The notes under the pieces: model-generated
The model's input: only the letters and a program-made list of their open reading frames with translations
What the model was told of the DNA's origin: nothing
The model's database searches: none
Source of the DNA: Streptomyces atratus
GTDB lineage: Bacteria; Actinomycetota; Actinomycetes; Streptomycetales; Streptomycetaceae
DNA: 64,000 nucleotides
Reading direction: 5' to 3'
NCBI RefSeq assembly: GCF_014648655.1
Contig: NZ_BMRN01000005.1
Location: forward strand, 310,001 to 374,000
Translations under genes and position numbers: made by a program
Shown here: in pieces, positions 36,301 through 43,512 of the stretch
Numbering within the stretch: position 1 is the stretch's first letter
How the letters are laid out: the number at the start of each line of letters is the position of its first letter

Positions 36301-36814
36301 CGGCGGCCCGGTCCGGGCGGCCGGCGGCCAGCACCCTGCCGACGTCGGAGGCGGGGCCGAGCAGCACGGTGAGCCCTTCGGCGGGCAGCTCGGACCGGCC
36401 GACCAGGGGCTGTCCGGCACCGGCGGGCGCGGGGGCGTGGGCGGCGGTGACGAGTCGGCACAACTCCGCCCAGCCCTGCGCACCGTCCCGGGCGAGGAAG
36501 GTGACCCGGGGTGCGGATTCATCGACAAAGGCGCCGCCGCGGACCGGGGCCCGCAGCCGATGCGTGCGTCCGCCTTCTCCCGTATGCTCCGCCGCCGCAG
36601 GGTCCACCGCGAGCTCCACTCCGAAGAGCGGCCGCACCCCGGCCCTCTCGCAGGCCTTGGCGAAGCGGACCGTACCCGCGAGCGTGTCGCGATCGGTCAG
36701 CGCGAGAGCGTCCATCCCCCGCTCCGCGGCGCGCTCCGCCAGCCGCTCCGGGTGCGAGGCCCCGTACCGCAGGGAGAACCCGGAAACGGTATGCAGATGC
36801 GTGAACCCTGGCAT
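33317..36814 (-). CDS. dnaE2: Error-prone DNA polymerase III alpha subunit DnaE2
   Basis: This 1165-residue C-family polymerase of the DnaE2 branch is used for damage-induced translesion synthesis and mutagenesis. The N-terminal PHP domain starts MPGFTHLHTVSGFSLRYG and lacks several metal ligands, as in other DnaE2 proteins. The palm has the catalytic FVLPDIDIDVES near residue 430. Further features are AARGSGAGSLVNHLLGI, HPCGVLLSDASLL and GSYGFCKAHAVAFAVPTYQS in the fingers, and an OB fold (VLVAGAKAATQTPPV, RRVIFTTLDDGTGLVDLAFF) at the C-terminus. ATG 36814 has an ideal AGGAGG. A LexA box lies 60 bp upstream. Operon with the ImuB-like gene. Confidence 0.95.
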   Translation of the reverse strand: MPGFTHLHTVSGFSLRYGASHPERLAERAAERGMDALALTDRDTLAGTVRFAKACERAGVRPLFGVELAVDPAAAEHTGEGGRTHRLRAPVRGGAFVDESAPRVTFLARDGAQGWAELCRLVTAAHAPAPAGAGQPLVGRSELPAEGLTVLLGPASDVGRVLAAGRPDRAAALLAPWREIYGDDLRLEVVHHGREGTGPGSLRLAARTVGFAAEQGVRAVLTNAVRYADPGQGPVADVLDAARRLVPVDPRRAPLDSDERWLKDARAMAETAERIASSAGLGRDGGARLLAETRRTADACVVDPEGDLGLGAVHFPEPHLVGAGRRTAQRVLASRAAAGMVLRGYDRRRDYWERMHQELDIIAYHGFASYFLTVAQVVDDARAMKVRVAARGSGAGSLVNHLLGIAHADPVEHGLLMERFLSKRRFVLPDIDIDVESARRLDVYRAIIGRFGTERVATVAMPETYRVRHAIRDVGAALSMDPAETDRLAKAFPHIRARDARAAMEELPELREVAREKDRYGRLWELVEALDALPRGIAMHPCGVLLSDASLLRRVPVMPTSGEGFPMAQFDKEDVEDLGLLKLDVLGVRMQSAMAHAVTEIKRTSGRDVDLDAVPQGDPETYRLIRSAETLGCFQIESPGQRDLVGRLQPATFHDLVVDISLFRPGPVAADMVRPFIGARHGRTPVRYPHPDLEGALRETYGVVVFHEQIIEMVDIMTGCGRDEADRVRRGLSDPGAQGRIRVWFAQQAAVKKYSAEVIARAWEIIEAFGSYGFCKAHAVAFAVPTYQSAWLKAHHPAAFYAGLLTHDPGMYPKRLLLADARRRGVPVLGLDVNRSAAAHRIELVSDGERGREVWGVRLALSDVHGISAAEVARIEAGQPFTSLLDFWQRARPGKPAAERLAQVGALDAFGANRRDLLLHLSELHRAQRGTGARSGSGGAQLPLGEGRRTGSIGLPDLNEAERLSAELGVLSMDVSRHLMGDHHAFLKELGAVSAKRLRGARHGQTVLVAGAKAATQTPPVRSGRRVIFTTLDDGTGLVDLAFFDDSHAACAHTVFHSWLLLVRGVVQRRGPQSLSVVGAAAWNLAELAELRRTGGLDAVAARLAAEPSSEEGAPEAPGPAPADSGRRIQMSTGYEMNPWSDLQPPGEGVATGRKLWHQSPGSAG

Positions 36815-36873
36815 CTGCACCTCCTGGACCGATCCGCACTCACCACCCCTCGCTCTCCACCATAGACCAAGTT

Positions 36874-36889
36874 TCGAACATTCGTACGA
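36874..36889 (-). promoter_or_regulatory. LexA (SOS) box of dnaE2
   Basis: TCGAAC-ATTC-GTACGA matches the actinobacterial/Bacillus-type SOS box TCGAAC-N4-GTTCGA at 11 of 12 positions. It is 60 bp upstream of the dnaE2 start, the expected place for repression of the damage-inducible promoter. Confidence 0.75.
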
Positions 36890-36993
36890 TACCCGGAGTG
36901 CGGGACATGCACCCGGCCCCGGACCGGCGCTCCGGTCAGCCATTCGGCCCGGTCCCACCTGCGCGAACGGCCGACGACCCGGACCGTGGGGGC

Positions 36994-38031
36994 ATGACTT
37001 TCGCTGACGAGGTGAAGAACGCCGTCACTCCACGGGCCGCACTGCTTGTGATCGGTGTGCTCGGACTGCAGCTGCTGTTCATCGCGTCCTACGTCGGAGC
37101 GCTGCACAAGCCGAAACCGACGGACGTACCCTTCGGGGTCGTCGCGCCCCAGCAGATGTCCGCACAGCTGATCGCCGAGCTGAAGAATCTCCCGGGCGGC
37201 CCGCTGGCCCCCCGTACGGTCGCCGACGCGGCCACGGCCCGTGGGCAGATCCTGAACCGCGAGATCGACGGCGCCCTGATCGTCAGCCCCAGGAGCACGA
37301 CCGACACCGTGCTGGTCGCCTCCGGCGGGGGTGCCGCGCTGGCCGACACCCTGACGAAGATCATCACGAAGGTCGATCTGACCCAGCAGCGCACAGTGCG
37401 GTCCGTGGACGTGGCCCCGGCCTCCGACCAGGACTTCGACGGGCTCTCGTCCTTCTACCTGGTCGTGGGCTGGTGCGTGGGCGGCTACCTCTGCGCCTCG
37501 ATCCTGGCGATCAGTGCCGGCTCCAAGCCCGCCAACCGGCAGCGCGCGCTGATCCGGACCGGCGTCATGGCGCTGTACTCCATCGTGGGCGGGATCGGCG
37601 GCGCGATCATCATCGGCCCGATCCTCGGCGCCCTGCCCGGAAGCTTCTGGGGCCTGTCGGGGCTGGGCGCGCTGACCGTCTTCGCGGTCGGCATGCTCAC
37701 GCTCGCCCTGCAGGCCCTCACCGGCATCGTCGGCATCGGCCTGGCCGTCCTGATCGTGGTGATCGCGGGCAACCCGAGCGCCGGCGGCGCCTTCCCGCTG
37801 CCGATGCTCCCGGACTTCTGGCGAGCGATCGGCCCCGCGCTGCCGCCCGGGGCGGGCACCTGGGTGGCACGCTCGATCGCCTACTTCAAGGGCAACGCGG
37901 TCACCGGACCACTGCTGGTGCTGTCCGCATGGGCGGCGGCGGGCACACTCGTCACGCTCCTGCTCTCCATGCGTCGCAGACCGGATGATGCCGCCGGTGA
38001 CACGGCGCCCGTGGGATCGACGGCCGCCTGA
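36994..38031 (+). CDS. ABC-2/YhgE-like membrane protein (DUF3533 type)
   Basis: This 345-residue protein has a first membrane helix (AALLVIGVLGLQLLFIASYV), an extracytoplasmic domain of about 150 residues (FGVVAPQQMSAQLIAELKNL, GQILNREIDGALIV) and then five helices. This is the topology of YhgE/Pip and DUF3533 proteins, which resemble ABC-2 permeases without an ATPase. Function is unknown; relatives are linked to export of lipids or small secreted proteins. ATG 36994 follows GGGGG; ATG 36907 in frame is an alternative. Divergent from dnaE2; convergent with the kinase. Confidence 0.78.
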   Translation: MTFADEVKNAVTPRAALLVIGVLGLQLLFIASYVGALHKPKPTDVPFGVVAPQQMSAQLIAELKNLPGGPLAPRTVADAATARGQILNREIDGALIVSPRSTTDTVLVASGGGAALADTLTKIITKVDLTQQRTVRSVDVAPASDQDFDGLSSFYLVVGWCVGGYLCASILAISAGSKPANRQRALIRTGVMALYSIVGGIGGAIIIGPILGALPGSFWGLSGLGALTVFAVGMLTLALQALTGIVGIGLAVLIVVIAGNPSAGGAFPLPMLPDFWRAIGPALPPGAGTWVARSIAYFKGNAVTGPLLVLSAWAAAGTLVTLLLSMRRRPDDAAGDTAPVGSTAA

Positions 38032-38205
38032 CCCAGCGGGTCGTGGCAGCGCGAGCGCTCACCGGCATCCGGGAGCCGCGCGCTGCAAAACGTCCGGCCG
38101 GGTCTCCTGTCGCATCCTGAAGAATCATGAGGAGACCCGGTGTCCGCTCGACGTGACCTCCGTCGAGGACATCGGCGACCACTGGCGGCCCTGAGCGCCG
38201 ACGGT

Positions 38206-39615
38206 CTAGCTGCCGCCGGATACCACCGGGGCCAACCGGGCGAGGGACACTATGGCGAGCAGGACATGTCCCAGCAGGGGCACGAGCGCCGTCGCCTGAA
38301 AGACGGCGAGCGAGACGCTGCGCTGTTGCCCCGGCCGGGATGAGCCGCCCGTTGCCGTGAGCCAGATCCCCCACACAGCGACCATCAGCGGAACGAAGGC
38401 GAGGAAGGCCGGGGCGGCCTGGAGCAGAAAGGCTGGGACAAGCAGGAGGTAGGCCCGACGCAGACGCTGCGCCGCCCTTCTGTTCGCCGCCTGCGTCTGC
38501 GCCGGGCCGAGTACCGCGCCGACGCCGTGGTTCCATCCCTCAACGGGCGGTACGGGCGCCGTGGTCGGCCCCGGCGGGAAGTCACCGCTGCGGCTCGCGT
38601 ACGCGTCCGCGGCCCGGGGCCGGGCCGGCTCGACCGGTGGTGGAGGAACGGGATCCGTCGACGTGACCACGGCCGTGGGCGTCGGCATGAACAGAGCGGC
38701 ATCCGGCTGCGTCACCGCATGGCTGATCTGCTCGCGTACGTACTCGATCTGCGCGCGCATCACGTGTGCGTCCTGGAACCGGTTCCCGGGGTTCTTCTCC
38801 AGCGCGCGGGCCACCAGCGCCTCGACCGCCTCCGGCACCCTGACCCCCGTGGATGTCAGTGTGGGCGCCGCCGTGGTGGCGTGCTGGTACCCGATGGAGA
38901 TGTGCGAGTCCCCGTCGAAGGGCAACTGACCGCTGATCAGCTGAAACAGCATGACGCCCGCCGCGTACAGATCGGATCTGCCGTCGACCGCCCGACGGCC
39001 TTCGAACTGCTCGGGGGACATGTAGTGGGGAGTCCCGATAAAACCACCGGTGGCGGTCAGTACGGTCCCTCCCGCCCCCGGCCCGTCCAGTGCGCGAGCG
39101 ATGCCGAAGTCCATCACCTTGACCGCACCGTCGTCGGCCACGACGACGTTGGAGGGCTTGATGTCACGGTGCACGATTCCCGCGGTATGACTGGCCGCCA
39201 GCGCGGAGAGCACCTCCGCGGTCAGTTCAAGGGCGCTGTCGAGCGCTATGGCTCGGCCGGAAGCCGCGGACTCCGCGAGTAACTCGCTCAGCGTGGCCCC
39301 GCGCACGAACTCCATGACGAGGTAGGGAATCAGCTGTCCGTCCGCGAACCGCTCCTCCCCCGTGTCATGCACCGCGACCACGCAGGGGTGACTGAGCCTG
39401 GCCACCGACTGGGCCTCACGCCGGAAACGTGCCCGGTACTGCTCGTCGTGGGCCAGGATGGCCAGCATGGTCTTGACGGCGACCGTCCGGTTCAGCGCCG
39501 TGTCATGCGCCTTGTACACGGCGGCCATACCGCCCTGGCCGACCTGCTCCTCGATGCGGTAACGCCCGCCCGCCAGCGCCACGCCTGTCCGGATCGGTCC
39601 GGTCGCGCCCACCAC
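38206..39615 (-). CDS. Membrane-anchored Ser/Thr protein kinase (PknB family)
   Basis: This 469-residue Hanks-type kinase has a glycine loop VGQGGMAAVYKAHD near residue 25, the ATP Lys in VAVKTM, catalytic HRDIKPSNVV, DFGIARA (DFG) and GTPHYMSPEQF (APE-like). A Pro-rich linker and two C-terminal membrane helices (YLLLVPAFLLQAAPAFLAFV..., LAVFQATALVPLLGHVLLAI) follow, with no PASTA or other extracellular sensor. It phosphorylates Ser/Thr of unknown partners at the membrane. GTG 39615 follows GGGGGAGGAG; upstream in-frame residues are Arg-rich shadow. Transcribed alone. Confidence 0.9.
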   Translation of the reverse strand: MVGATGPIRTGVALAGGRYRIEEQVGQGGMAAVYKAHDTALNRTVAVKTMLAILAHDEQYRARFRREAQSVARLSHPCVVAVHDTGEERFADGQLIPYLVMEFVRGATLSELLAESAASGRAIALDSALELTAEVLSALAASHTAGIVHRDIKPSNVVVADDGAVKVMDFGIARALDGPGAGGTVLTATGGFIGTPHYMSPEQFEGRRAVDGRSDLYAAGVMLFQLISGQLPFDGDSHISIGYQHATTAAPTLTSTGVRVPEAVEALVARALEKNPGNRFQDAHVMRAQIEYVREQISHAVTQPDAALFMPTPTAVVTSTDPVPPPPVEPARPRAADAYASRSGDFPPGPTTAPVPPVEGWNHGVGAVLGPAQTQAANRRAAQRLRRAYLLLVPAFLLQAAPAFLAFVPLMVAVWGIWLTATGGSSRPGQQRSVSLAVFQATALVPLLGHVLLAIVSLARLAPVVSGGS

Positions 39616-39944
39616 TGCGTGCTCCTCCCCCGACGACCCGGCCCGGAGCCACCGGGTGGCGGCGAACGGGCAGGTCGGCCAACGAGTATATGGGCGCGGT
39701 GTCAGTCGGTCGCCAGAGGAGTCGGACGTGCCGCCGCGTCCCTGGATCTGCCGCTGACCACAGTCATCGCCGGCGTGCATGAACCGTCCGACTTCTCGGG
39801 GCTGCCCATAGTCGGGGACGATCGATCATGCCGCCCATGCGCCCCGCGCCCAAGTAGGGGCAGAGACTGCCGCCAAGCCATTCATCCCGCCCCGGGTACT
39901 GTCCGCTTGTTCGAAACGAGCCCCAGGCCAGGGGCTGTGGCGGC

Positions 39945-40016
39945 TGGGGCTGGAGCCGGTCCGAGCGGGTGTCTGTTACCTCGACGCGGACCGCCTGAGG
40001 CAGAAGCAGGAGCGCG
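39945..40016 (-). pseudogene. Remnant of an anti-sigma-factor-like ATPase gene
   Basis: The minus strand encodes ALLLLPQAVRVEVTDTRSDR, nearly the same as ALLLLPHAVRIEVTDTRPER-type sequence in the intact ATPase gene at 45.3 kb (there LALLLLPHAVRIEVTDTRPE). Only this G1-box segment remains. Confidence 0.55.
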
Positions 40017-40031
40017 GCAGACTCTCAAGCG

Positions 40032-40051
40032 CCGGACGACAACTCGTCCGG
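40032..40051. terminator. Hairpin, terminator-like
   Basis: CCGGACGA-CAAC-TCGTCCGG, a perfect 8-bp stem with a 4-base loop, preceded by CTCAAGCG as in many Streptomyces terminators. The gene it served is probably the decayed ATPase or a lost neighbour. Confidence 0.45.
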
Positions 40052-40168
40052 TTATCACCCGCACAACCACCACCGGTGCACCAAAGCGCCTGCACACAGC
40101 ACTGTCACTGACATGCCATACGATGCGCACATCTGTTCGCAACCCTTCCGTTTGAGGATGCTCACGTC

Positions 40169-41047
40169 ATGTCTCTCGGTGTCACGTCCCGTTCCCTGCG
40201 CGGTATATCCGCTGCCGTAGCCCTGATCTCGGTCGGAGCGGTGGGATGCTCCGAAGCCCTCGACAGCGCAGAGGCCGGTGCCAAGAAAGTGGTTCGCCAG
40301 CGGTCGGTCTTCTCGCTCGCGACCGGCGACTGCTACAACCCGAACAACGCGGCGCCCAAGAGCGAGGAGCTCAGCGTCGAGGTCGTGCCGTGCAAGGAAC
40401 CGCACAAGGGCCAGGTCGTCGGTGACTTCAAGATCGACGGGCATTCGGCGTACCCCGGTGAGGACAAAACCGCACAGATCGCCGACGAACGATGCCCGGC
40501 CGAGGCACAGAAGTTCGCCCCCGACGCCTGGGCCCTGCCCAAGGGCGTCGACGTCTACTACTACTCCCCCACCAAGGAGAGCTGGGCGACGGGCGATCGG
40601 GCCGTGAGCTGCACGTACACCAAGGAAGCGGGCACGTTCTCCGGTTCGCTGAAGAGCAAGCCCCTGAACGCCGACCAGCTCGCGTACCTGAAGGGTTCGA
40701 ACGCCGTCTACGAGGCCCTGTGGACGAACCAGCCCGAAGCAGAGCATGTCGAGGACGACTTCGCCGGCTACAAGAAGCAGGCCAAAGCCGTTACCGCCGC
40801 GCTCGGCACCCACCTCACGGCCCTGAAGAGCATTGAGCAGCCGGAGACCGTCAAGCTCCGTGCACGGCTGGAGGAGACCGCCGGTGCGTGGGAAAAGGCC
40901 GCCTCGGCCGGTGACACGGACGCCTTCTACCTCGCCTACGACCGGGCCTTCGCCGGTATCGACCCGGGCAAGACGGTCGCCGCCCGCAAGGAGCTGAAGC
41001 TCGCCACCACCGTCCCGGCCGACGAAGCCGAGGTCTGGGCCGGCTGA
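40169..41047 (+). CDS. Putative lipoprotein with septum-formation (PF13845-like) domain
   Basis: The 292-residue protein has a signal sequence ending ALISVGAVGCSEALD, a usable lipobox with Cys27. The first extracellular part (FSLATGDCYNPNNA, EVVPCKEPHKGQVVGDFKID, DERCPAEAQKFAPDAW) has the Cys pairs and GDC/PCxxPHxGxVxG signature of the 'septum formation' family. The rest is helical. Role unproven; the family is common in actinobacterial lipoproteins and kinase-linked proteins, and here the divergent neighbour is a Ser/Thr kinase. A clear terminator follows. Confidence 0.75.
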   Translation: MSLGVTSRSLRGISAAVALISVGAVGCSEALDSAEAGAKKVVRQRSVFSLATGDCYNPNNAAPKSEELSVEVVPCKEPHKGQVVGDFKIDGHSAYPGEDKTAQIADERCPAEAQKFAPDAWALPKGVDVYYYSPTKESWATGDRAVSCTYTKEAGTFSGSLKSKPLNADQLAYLKGSNAVYEALWTNQPEAEHVEDDFAGYKKQAKAVTAALGTHLTALKSIEQPETVKLRARLEETAGAWEKAASAGDTDAFYLAYDRAFAGIDPGKTVAARKELKLATTVPADEAEVWAG

Positions 41048-41061
41048 CCCGGTCGGATCAC

Positions 41062-41090
41062 GCCGTCCGGCCGGGCCCCCGCCGGACGGC
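41062..41090. terminator. Terminator hairpin after the lipoprotein gene
   Basis: GCCGTCCGGC and GCCGGACGGC form a perfect 10-bp stem with a 9-nt loop, 15 bp after the stop at 41047. Confidence 0.7.
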
Positions 41091-41756
41091 GGGGACACCG
41101 AGGCGGCCGAGTGCTTCCGGAGTCAAACCGCGGAAGCACTGGCCGAGGCCGAGTCAGCGGTGAACACGGGCCGGGCCGGGGCTGCGGCCGCCGTTCCCTC
41201 TTCGGCTCCTCGCCGAGCACGGCGGAGGAGATCTGCCAGGTGCTGGACCGGTTCGTCCGCACGGCGGCACCGGATCCGGCACGTCGGACTGCGCAGGGCC
41301 TCCGGTCCCGGCATCCTGGCTTCGGCCAGGTGCCGGGACCGAAGAACACCCCGGCGCCTCCTCATCTCTCCGCCCCCGACCCCGGGACGAGAACGGTCCG
41401 GTGTCGCATGGATCGGCCGCCGTTCCGCTGTTCCCCGAGGCCGCTGAAATACGGCGGGCGGTCCGTACTCCGTTGAAGCCACCGAGCCGGACGCAATGCC
41501 ATCGGCCCGGACAGACTCATCTCCTGCCTGCCCGGACCACCGTGCGGCCGCCGTCGCACACGGCCCTTCGGCTCCTCCGGCGCGCGGCGGTGCTCGGGGG
41601 CGCCTTCGGCCGCGACGCCCAGGTGGGCATCATCGACCAGTTGTACGCGCTCGGCCGCGAGACGGAGGTCGAGGCACAGCTCCCCAGCATGCAGACCACG
41701 ATCGCCGCCACCGGGGCATGGAGTGGCGTGCGACACGGAGGGGAGGGAGCCCTGCC
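41091..41756. other. Stretch of 665 bp without a recognisable gene
   Basis: A second perfect hairpin (AGTGCTTCCG 41110 / CGGAAGCACT 41131) opens the region. A plus-frame piece (STAEEICQVLDRFVRTAAPD near 41215) could be the end of a lost MarR-like gene, and LGGAFGRDAQVGIIDQLYAL near 41600 also looks protein-like. Neither has a start, a ribosome site or a family I can name. Confidence 0.4.
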
Positions 41757-42308
41757 TCAGTGACGCAGCAGCAGCGTGACGCCGGCCACGGCGGCACCGA
41801 GCACGATCGCGGCGACGCCGTAGGCGATCCGGTGCGAGCGCAGCCAGGGCAGCAGTCGGTCCACGGCGATCCGGCCGGGGCCGGTCAGGGCGAGCGTCAC
41901 CGCGGTCAGGGCGATGAGGATTTCGTACTCGACGCCCTGTGGGGCGAAGAAGCCGCCGCCCCACTTGACGGAGATCGCGTTGACAAGCGTGCCCGCGACG
42001 GCCGCGGCGGCGAGCGGAGTGAGCAGACCGAGCGCGAGGCCGAGCCCGCCGAGGGTCTCGCTGAGCCCGGCCACGACGGCGAACGCCCTCGGTGAGGGGT
42101 AGCCGGTGGCCGCGAAGAACTGCCCGGTGCCGTCGATGCCACCCCCACCGAACCAGCCGAACAGCTTCTGGGTGCCGTGCGCAGCCATGATCAGGCCGAG
42201 TGCGAGGCGCAGGACGAGCAGGCCGATGTCATAGGCGCGGGCGGGGGCGGCCGGGGCCTTCTCGGGCGCGGCAGCGGGGCGGGACAGGGCGGTGGCAGGA
42301 GTGGTCAA
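41757..42308 (-). CDS. DoxX-family membrane protein
   Basis: This 183-residue four-helix protein of the DoxX/MhqP family has the conserved LALGLIMAAHGTQKLFGWFG and FFAATGYPSPRAFAVVAGLS early on, then ETLGGLGLALGLLTPLAAAA and a membrane tail. DoxX proteins are linked to thiol/quinone redox stress. TTG 42306-42308 is taken as start because AGGAG precedes it and the more distal in-frame TTG 42386 lies inside a palindromic operator. Divergent from a carboxylesterase, as in MhqR-type quinone-resistance regulons. Confidence 0.82.
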   Translation of the reverse strand: MTTPATALSRPAAAPEKAPAAPARAYDIGLLVLRLALGLIMAAHGTQKLFGWFGGGGIDGTGQFFAATGYPSPRAFAVVAGLSETLGGLGLALGLLTPLAAAAVAGTLVNAISVKWGGGFFAPQGVEYEILIALTAVTLALTGPGRIAVDRLLPWLRSHRIAYGVAAIVLGAAVAGVTLLLRH

Positions 42309-42373
42309 GGGAGGGGCTCCTCGTGGGGCGGGTGGCAGGGGCCGCACGACGCCGGGCGACACTTCCACATGAA

Positions 42374-42387
42374 CTTGAAACTTCAAG
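42374..42387. promoter_or_regulatory. MarR-type operator between doxX and the carboxylesterase
   Basis: CTTGAA-AC-TTCAAG is a perfect 14-bp palindrome; a looser copy (CTTCAACTTTCAAG) lies at 42409-42422. Both sit in the shared divergent promoter. TTGAA-N2-TTCAA sites are typical of MarR/DUF24 redox regulators; no such gene is next door. Confidence 0.55.
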
Positions 42388-42538
42388 GTAACTCACGAAT
42401 CAGCTTTGCTTCAACTTTCAAGCAATTCGTGTAAGGTCGACGCCGCGGCCGACCGGACCGCGGCGCCGCTTCGGCTCCCTGCTTGTGCACAGCGGTCGGC
42501 TGCCACCATGTCCCGTACGTGCACCAGGAGTTGCCGCT

Positions 42539-43189
42539 ATGCCGTACACCGTCGCCCCCACCATCCGCTGGTCCGTCGAGCCCGCCCGCAGGCCCGGCAC
42601 GCCGCTCGTCGTCGCCCTGCACGGGCGGGGGGCGGACGAGGCGTCGTTCGCGCAGCTCGCGCCGCATCTGCCGCAGGGCGCCACGGCCGCCTTCGTGCGC
42701 GCCCCGCTGGCCGAGGGTGCTGGATACGCGTGGTTCGCCAACCGGGGCATCGGGCGCCCGTTGCCCGACTCCATCGCCGCGACCGCCGACTGGCTGTTCG
42801 GCTGGCTCGACATCGAGGCCGCGGGGCACACCTCGGTCTCGCTTCTCGGCTTCTCGGGCGGCATGGCGATGGCGGGCGGTCTGCTGCTCGCCCGCCCGGA
42901 GCGATTCGCCGCCGCCGTGCTCCTGTCCGGCACGCTGCCGTGGGACGCGGGCCTGCCGGAGGAGCCGGGACGCCTGGCCGGGGTGCCGGTCTTCTGGGGG
43001 CGGGACGACGCGGATCCGGTGATCCCGGCCGGCCTTGTGGCCAGGACGGGTGAATGGCTGCGCGAGAAGTCGGGCGCCCGACTTGCGGAACGCCGCTACC
43101 CGGGGCTCGGACACGGCATCGCCCTGCCGGAACTGGCGGATGCCTCGGACTTCTTGCAGGACATCTGGAGTGCCCCGGGCCGGCAGTGA
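42539..43189 (+). CDS. Carboxylesterase/phospholipase-type alpha/beta hydrolase (MhqD-like)
   Basis: This 216-residue compact alpha/beta hydrolase has oxyanion segment LVVALHGRGADEASF, nucleophile LLGFSGGMAMA (G-x-S-x-G as GFSGG), acid in WGRDDADPVIP and catalytic His in RYPGLGHGIALPEL. Size and motifs match YpfH/MhqD esterases. AGGAG lies nine bases before ATG 42539. Sharing a palindrome-containing promoter with doxX suggests a joint response to quinone-like electrophiles. The substrate is unknown. Confidence 0.85.
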   Translation: MPYTVAPTIRWSVEPARRPGTPLVVALHGRGADEASFAQLAPHLPQGATAAFVRAPLAEGAGYAWFANRGIGRPLPDSIAATADWLFGWLDIEAAGHTSVSLLGFSGGMAMAGGLLLARPERFAAAVLLSGTLPWDAGLPEEPGRLAGVPVFWGRDDADPVIPAGLVARTGEWLREKSGARLAERRYPGLGHGIALPELADASDFLQDIWSAPGRQ

Positions 43190-43306
43190 TGCCTGGCGAG
43201 CGCGCCGCCACCCCGGGACCACCCGCTCGACCGGAGCTCGGAGATCAGGTCGGCGACGAGTGTCGGCGCCGGCTCGTCGAGGCTGCCGCGGGGCGGCTTT
43301 CCGTCC

Positions 43307-43459
43307 TCATCGGATCAGACCGCAGTCCAGCAGCTCCTTCCGGGCCGCCGCGAACTCGCCGGGCACCTCGTTCCCTGCCGCCGGCCCAAAGAGCACGATC
43401 ACACCGCGAGAGGCGGGCCTGGTAATCACCCTGCGGCACGGCAACGCCGTGCCGCGCAC
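43307..43459 (-). CDS. Very short ORF or gene tail, 50 aa
   Basis: From GTG 43459 the frame reads VRGTALPCRRVITRPASRGV, then IVLFGPAAGNEVPGEFAAAR and KELLDCGLIR before its stop. Composition is protein-like and ends naturally, but no ribosome site is evident and the frame is open back to the PhoX stop. It is either a small gene or the tail of a lost one. The remainder of 43190-43512 contains nothing else I can name. Confidence 0.3.
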   Translation of the reverse strand: MRGTALPCRRVITRPASRGVIVLFGPAAGNEVPGEFAAARKELLDCGLIR

Positions 43460-43512
43460 GGTGACGCCGCTGGGCGCCGCCCTGTTGAGGGGCAGCGCCC
43501 AGCCGGAGGAGC

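Larger units (their letters stand above)
39616..40168. other. Intergenic stretch, 550 bp, with gene remnant and hairpin
   Basis: It holds the kinase promoter, a short remnant of an anti-sigma-type ATPase gene (39945-40016), a hairpin at 40032-40051 and the promoter of the lipoprotein gene. I see no intact gene. Confidence 0.5.

Noticed and set aside
33308..36865. An 1185-residue plus-strand frame opposite dnaE2
   Set aside because: Antisense of dnaE2 kept open by GC bias; no recognisable domain and no start signal.
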